From: Azospirillum rugosum
Lineage (GTDB): Bacteria > Pseudomonadota > Alphaproteobacteria > Azospirillales > Azospirillaceae
Reading direction: 5' to 3'
DNA length: 64,000 nucleotides
Assembly (NCBI RefSeq): GCF_017876155.1
Contig: NZ_JAGINP010000016.1
Location: 1 to 64,000 of the forward strand
Shown: positions 1 to 8,225 of the stretch, piece after piece
Layout of the letters: every line of letters begins with the position of its first letter
How positions within the stretch are numbered: position 1 is the stretch's first letter
Notes under the pieces: generated by a model
Seen by the model: the letters and a program-made list of their open reading frames with translations, nothing else
Told to the model about the DNA's origin: nothing
Database searches by the model: none
Position numbers and translations under genes: made by a program

Positions 1-22
1 CCGCTCACACTCGTCCACGCCT

Positions 23-105
23 CCCCCCCCCCCCCCCCCCCCCCCCCCCCCGCCCCCCCCCCCGCGGCGGGGGGGGGGGGGGGGGGGGCGGCCCCCCCCC
101 CCCGG
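23..105. repeat. Long poly-C and poly-G homopolymer stretch
   Basis: Near-pure runs of C, then G, then C again fill this stretch, and nothing similar occurs elsewhere in the window. No coding signal is visible. It lies at the extreme left edge, so a sequencing or assembly artefact at a contig end is the simplest reading. A genuine G/C tract cannot be excluded from the sequence alone. Confidence 0.7.
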
Positions 106-148
106 CTCTTGCCGGACGTACCAAAGTGGCGGGGCCCCCTCACCCCGA

Positions 149-171
149 CCCTCTCCCCAGAGGGGAGAGGG
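149..171. repeat. Short palindrome, family A (CCCTCTCCC/GGGAGAGGG)
   Basis: A perfect inverted repeat with arms CCCTCTCCC and GGGAGAGGG lies 14 bases downstream of the ppx stop codon. The same palindrome recurs between genes at about 7.3, 21.5, 38.6 and 47.3 kb, so it belongs to a dispersed family. It could also act as a 3' hairpin for the leftward ppx transcript. Confidence 0.7.
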
Positions 172-184
172 AGAAAGTGCCCCC

Positions 185-1732
185 TCACGCCGCCTGGGGC
201 CGCGCCGACGGGGCGATCTCGCCCTTGCGGTTCAGGGCCTTGGCCAGCGCGTCCAGGCGCCGCTGCACGGCTTCCCCGGCGGGGACGCTGTTGTCGTCCG
301 GCAGGGTCAGCGTCAGCCGTTCGCCGGCCACCTTCAGGGTCGTGCGCTGCAACAGCGCCGTCGCTCCCCCGGTCAGCGTGTGCGCCAGCCGCAGCGCCAG
401 GCCCAGCACCGTCGCCTTCAGCGCCTGCGCCTCGTTCAGCAGGGAGCGCGGGCCGACCGTCGCCGGCCCGTCGATGGTGCCGGCGTAGCGGGCGTAGACG
501 GCCAGGGCCAGGAACGCCCGCTCGTCGTGGTCCACGCCGGGGAAGGGATAGCGCAGGATGCGCAGGCAGGCGTGCTCGGCGCGGTAGTCCGGGTGTTCCC
601 CCCAGCCCACGTCGCTCAGCAGGCAGGCGGCCTGACGCAGCCGCTGCGCCGCGTCGTCCTCGCCGGCGAACAGGCCGCTGGTCCAGGACACCAGCAGGGC
701 CGGGTCGCCCATCCGGCCGAAGCGCTGCGCCCAGTCGTCGGCCGCCGCGATCAGCGGGTCCTGGCGCTGCACCTCCGGGCGCAGCAGAGAGAACAGATGC
801 CCTTCGCGCAGCCCGAAGGCCGAGAACACGACCGTCGAGGGCTGGGCCGCCCGCAGCAGGCGTTCGAACACCAGGGCGGCGTAGGGCAGCGTGTCGACCC
901 GGCGGCGGGAGCCGGACATCTTCTCCAGCGACGACCGGCTCTGCTTGGCGATCAGCCCGGCGAAGTCGCGCGCCTCGCCGCAAGGGACGGCGTAGTGGTG
1001 GATGATGTGCAGCGGGTGCTTGACCTGCTCCATGTGCAGCTTGGCGAGCGCGCGCCAGCCGCCGCCCACCGGGTAGAACGGCTTTCCCTTCACGCGCGGC
1101 AGCCAGTCCAGCTTTTCCAGATGCTGGTCGATCACCCGGTTCAGCCCGTTCTGCTTGCCGCTGGCCGATTCCATCAGCCGCAGGGGGCCGAGCGGCATGG
1201 TCACATGCTCGCCGATCACGCCGCGGTCGAGCCGGACCAGCTCCAGGCTGCCGCCGCCCAGGTCGCCGACCAGCCCGTCGGCGGCGGGCGTGCCGGACAG
1301 CACGCCGAGCGCGGACAGCCGCGCCTCCTCCTCGCCGCTGATGACGCGGACCTCCAGGCCCGTGCGCGCCTTCACGGCATCGACGAAGGCCTCCCCGTCG
1401 CTGGCGTCGCGCACGGCGGCCGTGGCGATGATGTCCAGCCGGCCGACGCGCATGCCGGCGGCCAGCACGCTGAACCGCTCCAGCGCGTCCAGCGCCTGGG
1501 CCACGCCCTCCGGGTTGAGGCGGCCGGTCTTCTCCACGCCGCGCCCCAGCCCGCACAGGACCTTCTCGTTGAAGACCGGCAGCGGCGACCGTTTCAGCGC
1601 GTCATAGACAACGAGCCGGATGGAGTTGGACCCGATGTCGATCACCGCGACGCGCTCCACCCGGTCGAGAACACCGTTCTCGACAACGCCAGTGTTCGGC
1701 GAGCCGGCCCCGTTTTCCTGCGCAGACGTCAT
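185..1732 (-). CDS. ppx: Ppx/GppA family exopolyphosphatase
   Basis: This 515-residue protein should release phosphate from polyphosphate chain ends, or hydrolyse pppGpp, in the cytoplasm. The N-terminal actin-fold phosphate loop is clear (VAVIDIGSNSIRLVVYD near residue 28). It is followed by the EEEARLS segment and the second phosphate loop GDLGGGSLEL. The C-terminal part resembles the HD-like domain of long Ppx/GppA proteins. ATG at 1730-1732 has AAGGAG about 11 bases upstream. The gene starts 21 bases after the ppk stop on the same strand, so the two are probably co-transcribed, pairing synthesis with degradation. Sequence alone does not separate exopolyphosphatase from guanosine pentaphosphatase activity; ppk linkage favours the former. 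Confidence 0.93.
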   Translation of the reverse strand: MTSAQENGAGSPNTGVVENGVLDRVERVAVIDIGSNSIRLVVYDALKRSPLPVFNEKVLCGLGRGVEKTGRLNPEGVAQALDALERFSVLAAGMRVGRLDIIATAAVRDASDGEAFVDAVKARTGLEVRVISGEEEARLSALGVLSGTPAADGLVGDLGGGSLELVRLDRGVIGEHVTMPLGPLRLMESASGKQNGLNRVIDQHLEKLDWLPRVKGKPFYPVGGGWRALAKLHMEQVKHPLHIIHHYAVPCGEARDFAGLIAKQSRSSLEKMSGSRRRVDTLPYAALVFERLLRAAQPSTVVFSAFGLREGHLFSLLRPEVQRQDPLIAAADDWAQRFGRMGDPALLVSWTSGLFAGEDDAAQRLRQAACLLSDVGWGEHPDYRAEHACLRILRYPFPGVDHDERAFLALAVYARYAGTIDGPATVGPRSLLNEAQALKATVLGLALRLAHTLTGGATALLQRTTLKVAGERLTLTLPDDNSVPAGEAVQRRLDALAKALNRKGEIAPSARPQAA

Positions 1733-1753
1733 GGGAATCCGTCACTCCTTGCT

Positions 1754-3901
1754 TCAGGTCACCGTACGGAGCTTCAACCGCGGCGGCGTCCGTTTGCTGC
1801 TCAGCGCGCTGCCCCGGCCCGACAGGCTGGGGTTGGTCATGAAGTAGTTGTGGGCGCTGAAGCCGTCCGGGCCGGCTTCCACACGGTGGTACACGCCGTC
1901 GGGGCCGAGCGTCCAGCTGTTCGCCTCGTCCTTCAGGTTGGCGACCATGATCTGGTCCAGCACCTGCTCGTGCACGGTGGGGTTCTCGATGGGCACCAGC
2001 GTCTCGATTCGGCGGTCCAGGTTGCGCGGCATCCAGTCGGCCGAGGAGATGTACAGCTTGGCCTGCGGGCTCGGCAGCGCGTGGCCGTTGCCGAAGCAGA
2101 TGACGCGCCCATGCTCCAGGAAGCGGCCGACGATGCTGCGCACGCGGATGTTCTCCGACAGGCCCTTCACGCCCGGCCGCAGGCAGCAGATGCCGCGGAT
2201 GACCATGTCGATCTGCACGCCCTTCTGGGAGGCCTTGTAAAGCTTGTCGATGATCTCCGAATCGACCAGCGAGTTCAGCTTCACCCAGATGTGCGCCGGC
2301 TTGCCGGCGGCGGCGTGGGCGATCTCCGCGTCGATCAGCTCGCCCAGCCGCTGGCGCAGCGTGATCGGCGCGATGGCGATCTTCTCCAGCACCTTCGGCG
2401 TGGCGTAGCCGGTCATGAAGTTGAACATCACCGCCGCGTCGTGGCACAGCGCCGGGTCGCAGGTGAAAAAGGACAGGTCGGTGTAGATCTTGGCGGTGAT
2501 CGGGTGGTAGTTGCCGGTCCCGAAATGGACGTAGCTGCGCAGCGCCTTGTTCTCGCGCCGCACGACCAGCGACACCTTGGCGTGCGTCTTCAGATCGACG
2601 AAGCCGTAGACCACCTGCGCGCCGGCACGCTCCAGGTCGCGAGCCCAGCGGATGTTGGCCTCCTCGTCGAATCGGGCCTTCAGCTCGACCAGGGCGGTGA
2701 CCGACTTGCCGGCCTCCGCCGCCTCGATCAATGCCGCGACGATGGGGCTGTCCTTGCTGGTGCGGTAGAGCGTCTGCTTGATGGCGACCACCTGCGGGTC
2801 GCGCGCAGCCTGCCGGATGAACTGCACCACCACGTCGAAGGACTCGTAAGGGTGGTGGACGACGATGTCCTTGTCGCGGATCGCCGCGAAGCAGTCGCCG
2901 CCGAAGTCGCGGATGCGCTCCGGGAAGCGCGCGTTGAAGGGCCGGAAGACCAGGTCCGGCCGCTCGTCCACGATCAGGTGCTTGGTGTCGGTCAAGCCGA
3001 TCAGCCCGTCCAGGATGAACACGTCGTCGTTCGACACGTTCAGCTCGTGGCGCAGGAACTCGCGGAGATCCGCGGCCATGCCCGCGTCGGTGGCCAGCCG
3101 GATGACGCTGCCGCGGCGACGGCGCTTCAGCGCGCTTTCGAAGGTGCGGACCAGATCTTCCGCCTCCTCCTCGATTTCGATCTCGCTGTCGCGCAGCACG
3201 CGGAAGACTCCGTGCGCCTTCACCTGGAACGGGGGGAACAGGCGGTCGATGAACAGCATCACCACCTTTTCCAGCTGGATGAAGCGGATGTCCGACCCCG
3301 GCAGGCGGATGAAGCGGTCGAGCTGCGCCGGCAGCGGCACCAGCGCGTCGAGGTGCCGTCCCTTGGCCGAATCGTGCAGCTGCAGCGCCAGCGAGAAGCC
3401 CAGGTTCGGCAGGAACGGGAACGGGTGCGCCGGGTCCACCGCGATGGGGGTCAGGATGGGGAAGATGTCGTCCAGGAACTTCGCTTCCAGCCAGTCCTTC
3501 TCGCCATCGGTCAGCTCGTCGGCGTCGACCACGGCGATCCCGGCCTCGCGCAGGTCCACCTTCAGGCTGCGCCACATGGCCTGCTGGGCGTTCATCAGCT
3601 CGATGATGCGCTGGTTGGTGGCGGCCAGCTGCTGGGCGGGGGTCAGGTTCTCCGGGCTCGGCGCCTTCACGCCGGCGGCCACCTGCCCCTTCAGGCCGGC
3701 GACGCGGACCATGTAGAATTCGTCCAGGTTGCTGGCCGAGATCGACAGGAAGCGCAGCCGCTCCAGCAACGGGTGGTTGGGGTTCGACGCCTCCTCCAGG
3801 ACCCGCTGGTTGAAAGCCAGCCACGACAGTTCGCGGTTGATGAAGCGCTCCGGCGCGTTCGCTTCGATGCAATACGCTTCCAGGTCCTGAAGGTTCGTCA
3901 C
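1754..3901 (-). CDS. ppk1: Polyphosphate kinase 1
   Basis: Ppk1 transfers the gamma phosphate of ATP to growing polyphosphate, reversibly. The 715-residue length is typical. The N-terminal domain opens with FINRELSWLAFNQRVLEEA. Two phospholipase D-like domains follow. His440 in KTHAK and His459 in HFGTGNY are 19 residues apart, the same spacing as the essential His435 and His454 of the E. coli enzyme, so catalysis should be intact. The start is GTG at 3899-3901, preceded by GAGG. It is the first gene of a ppk-ppx operon. A promoter candidate lies about 115-145 bases upstream in the gap shared with sixA. Confidence 0.97.
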   Translation of the reverse strand: MTNLQDLEAYCIEANAPERFINRELSWLAFNQRVLEEASNPNHPLLERLRFLSISASNLDEFYMVRVAGLKGQVAAGVKAPSPENLTPAQQLAATNQRIIELMNAQQAMWRSLKVDLREAGIAVVDADELTDGEKDWLEAKFLDDIFPILTPIAVDPAHPFPFLPNLGFSLALQLHDSAKGRHLDALVPLPAQLDRFIRLPGSDIRFIQLEKVVMLFIDRLFPPFQVKAHGVFRVLRDSEIEIEEEAEDLVRTFESALKRRRRGSVIRLATDAGMAADLREFLRHELNVSNDDVFILDGLIGLTDTKHLIVDERPDLVFRPFNARFPERIRDFGGDCFAAIRDKDIVVHHPYESFDVVVQFIRQAARDPQVVAIKQTLYRTSKDSPIVAALIEAAEAGKSVTALVELKARFDEEANIRWARDLERAGAQVVYGFVDLKTHAKVSLVVRRENKALRSYVHFGTGNYHPITAKIYTDLSFFTCDPALCHDAAVMFNFMTGYATPKVLEKIAIAPITLRQRLGELIDAEIAHAAAGKPAHIWVKLNSLVDSEIIDKLYKASQKGVQIDMVIRGICCLRPGVKGLSENIRVRSIVGRFLEHGRVICFGNGHALPSPQAKLYISSADWMPRNLDRRIETLVPIENPTVHEQVLDQIMVANLKDEANSWTLGPDGVYHRVEAGPDGFSAHNYFMTNPSLSGRGSALSSKRTPPRLKLRTVT

Positions 3902-3997
3902 AGCAGCCTCGGGCTTTCGCGTGGATCACGGGGCCGGTAGAGTCCGGCGGGTACGGTCGGGGCGGGCAGTCTACCCCATGTCGGTTACGGTTTCGGG

Positions 3998-4014
3998 TCA
4001 ATCAACGTGATTCA
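3998..4014. promoter_or_regulatory. Near-palindrome in the ppk/sixA divergent gap
   Basis: TCAATCA-ACG-TGATTCA is an almost perfect dyad (inner arms AATCA/TGATT exact). It sits just downstream of the proposed ppk -10 box, where a repressor could block transcription. No regulator is identified; it does not match a PHO box or FNR site that I recognise. Confidence 0.35.
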
Positions 4015-4044
4015 ACGATAGACCCGCGCCTAAAACAGGTTCAA
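4015..4044 (-). promoter_or_regulatory. Candidate sigma70-type promoter for ppk-ppx
   Basis: On the minus strand TTGAAC (4044-4039) and TATCGT (4020-4015) are separated by 18 bases, pointing toward ppk. The predicted leader would be about 110 bases long. The call rests on box similarity only. Confidence 0.4.
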
Positions 4045-4078
4045 GAGCGGCCAATCACGCCGGGAGGGGCAATCCGCC

Positions 4079-4597
4079 ATGAAAACCCTATACCTTCTGC
4101 GCCACGGCAAGTCGTCCTGGGACGATCCGTCCGTCGACGACCACGACCGCCCCCTGGCGCCGCGCGGGCAGAAGGCCAGCCGGCGGGTCGGCGCCTACCT
4201 GAAGGACCGCAAGGCGCACATCGACCTCGCCCTCTGCTCCACCGCGGTCCGCGCCGAGGACACGCTGCGCCGCGTCCTCGCCGCCATGGACGCGCCGGAC
4301 CTGCCCGTGGAGTTCGAGCGCGGCCTGTATCTCTGCGGCGCGCGGGTCCTGCTGGAGCGGCTGCGCGACGCGCCGGACTCGGCGGCGTCGCTGCTGCTGG
4401 TCGCCCACAACCCCGACCTCCACGACCTCGCGCGGGAGCTGACAGGCTCCGGCGACGACGGGCACCGCCGGGCGCTGGAGGAGAAGTTTCCGACCGGCGC
4501 CTGCGCGGTTCTGCTGTTCGAAGCGGCCCACTGGCGCGACCTCGACCTCGGCGCCGGGCGGCTCGCCGATTTCGTCCTGCCGCGCAAACTCTCTTAA
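4079..4597 (+). CDS. sixA: SixA-type phosphohistidine phosphatase (histidine phosphatase superfamily)
   Basis: A 172-residue member of the histidine phosphatase superfamily. The catalytic RHG motif is at residues 8-10 within LYLLRHGKSSW. The SixA-like region DRPLAPRGQKASRRVG follows at about residue 23, and the second catalytic histidine is in LLVAHNPDLHDLA. E. coli SixA removes phosphate from histidine on phosphorelay or PTS proteins; the partner here is unknown. The ATG has GGGAGG 9 bases upstream. It is divergent from ppk and lies 69 bases before the CYTH-CHAD gene on the same strand, so those two may form an operon. No PTS or phosphorelay gene is adjacent. A role tied to polyphosphate is only suggested by position. 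Confidence 0.85.
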   Translation: MKTLYLLRHGKSSWDDPSVDDHDRPLAPRGQKASRRVGAYLKDRKAHIDLALCSTAVRAEDTLRRVLAAMDAPDLPVEFERGLYLCGARVLLERLRDAPDSAASLLLVAHNPDLHDLARELTGSGDDGHRRALEEKFPTGACAVLLFEAAHWRDLDLGAGRLADFVLPRKLS

Positions 4598-4666
4598 CGC
4601 CCTTCCCCGGTTGGGGTATTTCAGGCCTGCACCATTCCGGCCAGCCCTGTCAGGGAGTTCCGCCCC

Positions 4667-6304
4667 TTGCCGACCGCTCCCCCGACCGCCGCCGTCCCTG
4701 TGCCGTCTGCTGCGCCGTCCGCCGTGCGCGAGGTGGAGATGAAGCTCCACCTCGACCCGCGCGACCTCGGCCGCGTGCCGGCGCTGCCCGCCCTGCGGGA
4801 GCATGCGGACGGCGAGCCGGTGGTCCGCGATCTGCACACGGTCTATTTCGACACGCCCGACCTGCGGCTGTACGCCAACGGCGTGGCCCTGCGCGTGCGG
4901 CGGGAGGACGGCCGCTTCATCCAGACGCTGAAGACGGTCAACTCCGCCACCTCCGGCGATTCGGCCGCCGTCGCCGTCCGCAAGGAATGGGACTGGACCA
5001 TCGCCGGCCCCGAGCCGGACCTCGCCCCGCTGGAGGCGGAGGGCGTGGCGCTGCTCGTCCCGGCGGACGCGCGCGGCGCGCTGGCCCCTCTCTTCACGAC
5101 GGAGTTCCGGCGCACCACCCTCCTCCTCCGCCCCGACGCGCTGACCGCGATCGAACTCGCCGTGGACGAAGGGCGGATCACCGCCGGCAACGCCTGCGCG
5201 CCCATCAGCGAAGTCGAGCTTGAGCTGAAGTCCGGGCGCGTCGGCCGCCTGTTCGACACCGCATTGGCACTCCAGCGCAGCGTGCCCGCCCGCATTGGGA
5301 CGGAAAGCAAGGCGGAGGTCGGCTACCGCCTCGTCACCGGCCGCCTCCCCGCCCCCGTCCTGCCGGAGCCGCTGGGCCTGTCCCCCGTCACCACGGTGGC
5401 GGAGGCATACCGGCACATCGTCCGCCACTGCCTGCGCCAGCTTCTCGCCAACGAGGCCTGCGCGCTGGCCGGCGGCGACGTGGAAGGCCTGCACCAGATG
5501 CGCGTCGCCCTGCGCCGGCTGCGCACCGCGATCCGCCTGTTCCGCCCCCTGGTCGGCAAGCCGGAGGCCTGCCGCGCCGACAACGGCATAGATAAAACCA
5601 GCGGCGACGGCATCCGCTGGTTCATCGGCCAGCTCGGCCCGGCGCGGGAATGGGACGTGCTGCTGTCCGGCGTGATCGCCCCCTTCGCCGCAACGGACAA
5701 GGCGCCCGACGGCCTGCCCGCCCTGGCCGACGCGGTGCGCCAGGCGCGGCGCGACCCGGCCGAGGCCGCCGTGCGGGCCATCCAGTCGCCGCGCTGCACG
5801 GGGCTGATCCTGGCGCTCGGCGCGTGGCTGGAGGACGGACGCTGGCACAGCGGGGCCGACCCGGCGTTGCGCGCCCAGCTCGACCGCCCGATGGCCAGCC
5901 TGTCCGGCGCGTGGCTGGCCGTCCAGCACGCCAAGGCGCTGAAGGCCGGAAAGGAACTCTCCGATCGGGACGGCGACGAGGTTGGAGGCGCCGCGCGCGA
6001 CCGGCTGCGCCGGCGCCTGCGCAAGCTGCGCTACACGGCGGAGTTCTTCCGCGGCCTCTACGCCGAATCCGCGACCGTCCCCTTCATCGGCGCGCTGGAG
6101 GCCATGCTGGACGCCCTGGACGCCGACCACGACGCGGTCGTCGCGCGGGCCCTGCTGCGCCGGCTGAGCGACGAGGATCGGGCCCGCCGCTCCGCCGCCG
6201 ACGCGGCGGCCAAATGGCTGGCGAAGCGCGCCGGCAGACGGCGCAAGCAGTCGGTCGACCTATGGAAGACGTTCCGTGACACGCCGGTCTTCTGGCAGGC
6301 GTGA
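4667..6304 (+). CDS. CYTH and CHAD domain-containing protein
   Basis: Two domains are visible. The N-terminal CYTH (triphosphate tunnel) domain carries the signature EVEMK at residues 22-26 and spans to about residue 220. The C-terminal CHAD helical domain begins near residue 245 and shows the basic/histidine pattern LHQMRVALRRLR and a later RRRLRKLRYTAEFF. CYTH enzymes cleave triphosphate or inorganic polyphosphate, and CHAD domains bind polyphosphate, so the ppk/ppx context fits. The start is TTG at 4667 with CAGGGAG 9 bases upstream. GTG codons at 4700 and 4724 are alternatives; the internal ATG at 4739 would remove the signature. The precise substrate is not known. Confidence 0.92.
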   Translation: MPTAPPTAAVPVPSAAPSAVREVEMKLHLDPRDLGRVPALPALREHADGEPVVRDLHTVYFDTPDLRLYANGVALRVRREDGRFIQTLKTVNSATSGDSAAVAVRKEWDWTIAGPEPDLAPLEAEGVALLVPADARGALAPLFTTEFRRTTLLLRPDALTAIELAVDEGRITAGNACAPISEVELELKSGRVGRLFDTALALQRSVPARIGTESKAEVGYRLVTGRLPAPVLPEPLGLSPVTTVAEAYRHIVRHCLRQLLANEACALAGGDVEGLHQMRVALRRLRTAIRLFRPLVGKPEACRADNGIDKTSGDGIRWFIGQLGPAREWDVLLSGVIAPFAATDKAPDGLPALADAVRQARRDPAEAAVRAIQSPRCTGLILALGAWLEDGRWHSGADPALRAQLDRPMASLSGAWLAVQHAKALKAGKELSDRDGDEVGGAARDRLRRRLRKLRYTAEFFRGLYAESATVPFIGALEAMLDALDADHDAVVARALLRRLSDEDRARRSAADAAAKWLAKRAGRRRKQSVDLWKTFRDTPVFWQA

Positions 6305-6478
6305 CCGGCACGTTCCGCGTGACGAAACTTCTTTGTACGCAAACAACCCAAACGTGTAACGTTTCGCCGCACCCCTTGACTTCAGGTTCCAAAATCGCCC
6401 CCGATCGCGGAAACATTGTGCCCCGTGAAGCGGCCCGGCGCCGCCCCGCACAAGAACGAGAACCCTGGGGGCTACGCG

Positions 6479-7207
6479 ATGCGAAAGATTCTACTCGGCC
6501 TGTCGATGGTGTTCGCGCTGACCGGCGCTGCCTCCGCGCAGACCTTCAAGATCCACACCGGGATCATCCCGCCCTACATCAACGAGGCGGAAGGCGGCAA
6601 AGGCAGCGGCGTGATCCTGGAGATCATGACGGGCGCCCTGTCGGCCGCGAACCTGAACTATGAGATCATCAGCGCCGTGCCGTGGAAGCGCGCCCAGTCC
6701 GACGCCATCGGCGAGCCGGGCAGCCTCGTGTCGCCCTTCGCCCGCACCCCGGTGCGCGAGCCCGACTGGACCTGGGTGGCGAAGATCCTGGAAGAGAAGA
6801 TGTACGTCTACGTCCCGGCCGGCGCCGCCAAGCCCGCCAACAAGGACGAACTGCTCCAGGTCGCGTCGCTCGGCGTGCTGTCCGGCGGCGCGCCCGAGAG
6901 CGTGGCGAAGGAACTGAACCTGGAAGGCGTCATGCAGGGCGTCGCCGCCGAGTCCATGAACGCCAAGAAGCTCGTCGCCGGCCGTCTCAACGCCTGGATG
7001 TCGCAGGGCTACATGGCCACCGCCGGCATGCGCGAGGCGGAAGTCCCGGCCGGCCAGATCGAGCGCAAGTTCGAACTGCGCGACCTGCCCCTGTGGGTGG
7101 CGACCTCCAAGTCGACCCCGCCGGACCACGTCGCCCTGCTCCAGGCCGCGTTCGAAAACTTCCTGAAGACCCCGGCCTACACGGCCATCCTCGCCAAGTA
7201 CCAGTGA
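6479..7207 (+). CDS. Periplasmic substrate-binding protein, SBP_bac_3-like
   Basis: The 242-residue protein starts with a clear Sec signal peptide, MRKILLGLSMVFALTGAASA, with cleavage expected after ASA. The mature part resembles small family 3 solute-binding proteins: the TFKIHTGIIPPYINE opening, PWKRAQ near residue 75, and a terminal FENFLKTPAYTAILAKYQ. ATG at 6479 is chosen because it begins the signal peptide; an in-frame ATG at 6416 would bury it. No permease or ATPase gene is adjacent, so it is an orphan binding protein that could serve a distant transporter or a sensor kinase. The ligand is unknown. The upstream 170 bases include a small dyad (AAACG/CGTTT at 6350-6364). Confidence 0.8.
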   Translation: MRKILLGLSMVFALTGAASAQTFKIHTGIIPPYINEAEGGKGSGVILEIMTGALSAANLNYEIISAVPWKRAQSDAIGEPGSLVSPFARTPVREPDWTWVAKILEEKMYVYVPAGAAKPANKDELLQVASLGVLSGGAPESVAKELNLEGVMQGVAAESMNAKKLVAGRLNAWMSQGYMATAGMREAEVPAGQIERKFELRDLPLWVATSKSTPPDHVALLQAAFENFLKTPAYTAILAKYQ

Positions 7208-7264
7208 GCGGAATCCCCTGACACCACTCTGCCACTCCCGAAGGCGTGTTCGTCGGGTGCGAAG

Positions 7265-7289
7265 CCCTTCTCCCCTTGTGGGAGAAGGG
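7265..7289. repeat. Family A-like palindrome, possible terminator
   Basis: CCCTTCTCCC and GGGAGAAGGG form a perfect 10-base stem with a 5-base loop, 58 bases after the binding-protein stop codon. It is a variant of the dispersed CCCTCTCCC palindrome. No T-run follows directly. Confidence 0.6.
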
Positions 7290-7371
7290 TTTGGGTTGAG
7301 GGGTATTTACGCCCGGATGGGCGGATATGAATGCCCGTCCGGCCATCGCCAGCGTTTCCCCCTCACCCCAC

Positions 7372-7396
7372 CCCCTCTCCCACAAGGGGAGAGGGG
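7372..7396. repeat. Family A palindrome
   Basis: CCCCTCTCCC and GGGAGAGGGG form a 10-base stem with a 5-base loop, between the convergent binding-protein and SDR genes. It may serve as a transcription barrier for the leftward SDR gene. Confidence 0.6.
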
Positions 7397-7445
7397 CTCG
7401 CGGCTGCCTCCGAGTTCCACGCCATAGACAGGAGGCCTCCCACCG

Positions 7446-8225
7446 TCACAGCGTCCCCGGATAAGCCCCGCCGTCCAGCAGCACGTTCTGCCCGGTCATG
7501 AAACCGGACTGCGCGGAGCACAGGAAGGCGCACATCGCCCCGAATTCCGCCGGATCGCCGAAGCGGCCGGACGGGTTGGTGGCGCGGCGGGCGGCCATCT
7601 CGTCGTCGACGCTTCGGTTGTTGGCCTTGGCGGCCCCTTCCATGGTGGTGCGCAGGCGGTCGGTCTCGAAGGGGCCGGGCAGCAGGTTGTTGATGGTCAC
7701 GTTGTGGCGGACCGTCTGCCGCGACAGGCCGGCGACGAAGCCGGTCAGGCCGGCGCGCGCGCCGTTCGACAGGCCCAGGTTGGAGATCGGCGCCTTCACC
7801 GCGCCCGAGGTGACGTTCACGATCCGCCCGAACTTGCGGGCGATCATGCCGTCCACCGTCGCCTTGATCAGGAAGATCGGGGCCAGCATGTTGGCCTCCA
7901 CCGCGCGGATCCAGTGCTCGCGCTCCCACTCGCGGAAGTCGCCCGGCGGCGGGCCGCCGGCGTTGTTCACCAGGATGTCGGGCTCCGGGCAGGCGGCCAG
8001 GGCCGCGGCGCGCCCCTCCTCCGTCGCGATGTCGCCCACGGCGGTGGTCACGGTGACGCCGGTCGCCTTGCGGATATCCTCCGCCGTCGCTTCCAGCAGG
8101 TCGCGGCTGCGCGCGGTGATGGTGACGTGAACGCCTTCCTGCGCCAGCGCCAGCGCGCAGGCCTTACCCAGCCCCTTGCTGGCTGCGCACACGATGGCGC
8201 GGCGACCGGCGATTCCCAGATCCAT
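7446..8225 (-). CDS. SDR family protein with a degenerate active site
   Basis: A 259-residue Rossmann-fold protein of the short-chain dehydrogenase/reductase superfamily. NNAG is present at about residue 90 and DGG near the end. However, the dinucleotide motif TGxxxGIG reads CAASKGLG, and aligning the stretch with FabG places Ser and Arg where the catalytic Tyr and Lys should be (S-NGA-R in place of YxxxK). A subgroup of ketoacyl-reductase-like SDRs with imperfect motifs is known, so the fold is secure but the reaction is not. The ATG at 8223-8225 has GGGAGG upstream. Its first 62 bases overlap the 3' end of hdaA, suggesting translational coupling at the end of the hdaA operon. Confidence 0.85.
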   Translation of the reverse strand: MDLGIAGRRAIVCAASKGLGKACALALAQEGVHVTITARSRDLLEATAEDIRKATGVTVTTAVGDIATEEGRAAALAACPEPDILVNNAGGPPPGDFREWEREHWIRAVEANMLAPIFLIKATVDGMIARKFGRIVNVTSGAVKAPISNLGLSNGARAGLTGFVAGLSRQTVRHNVTINNLLPGPFETDRLRTTMEGAAKANNRSVDDEMAARRATNPSGRFGDPAEFGAMCAFLCSAQSGFMTGQNVLLDGGAYPGTL

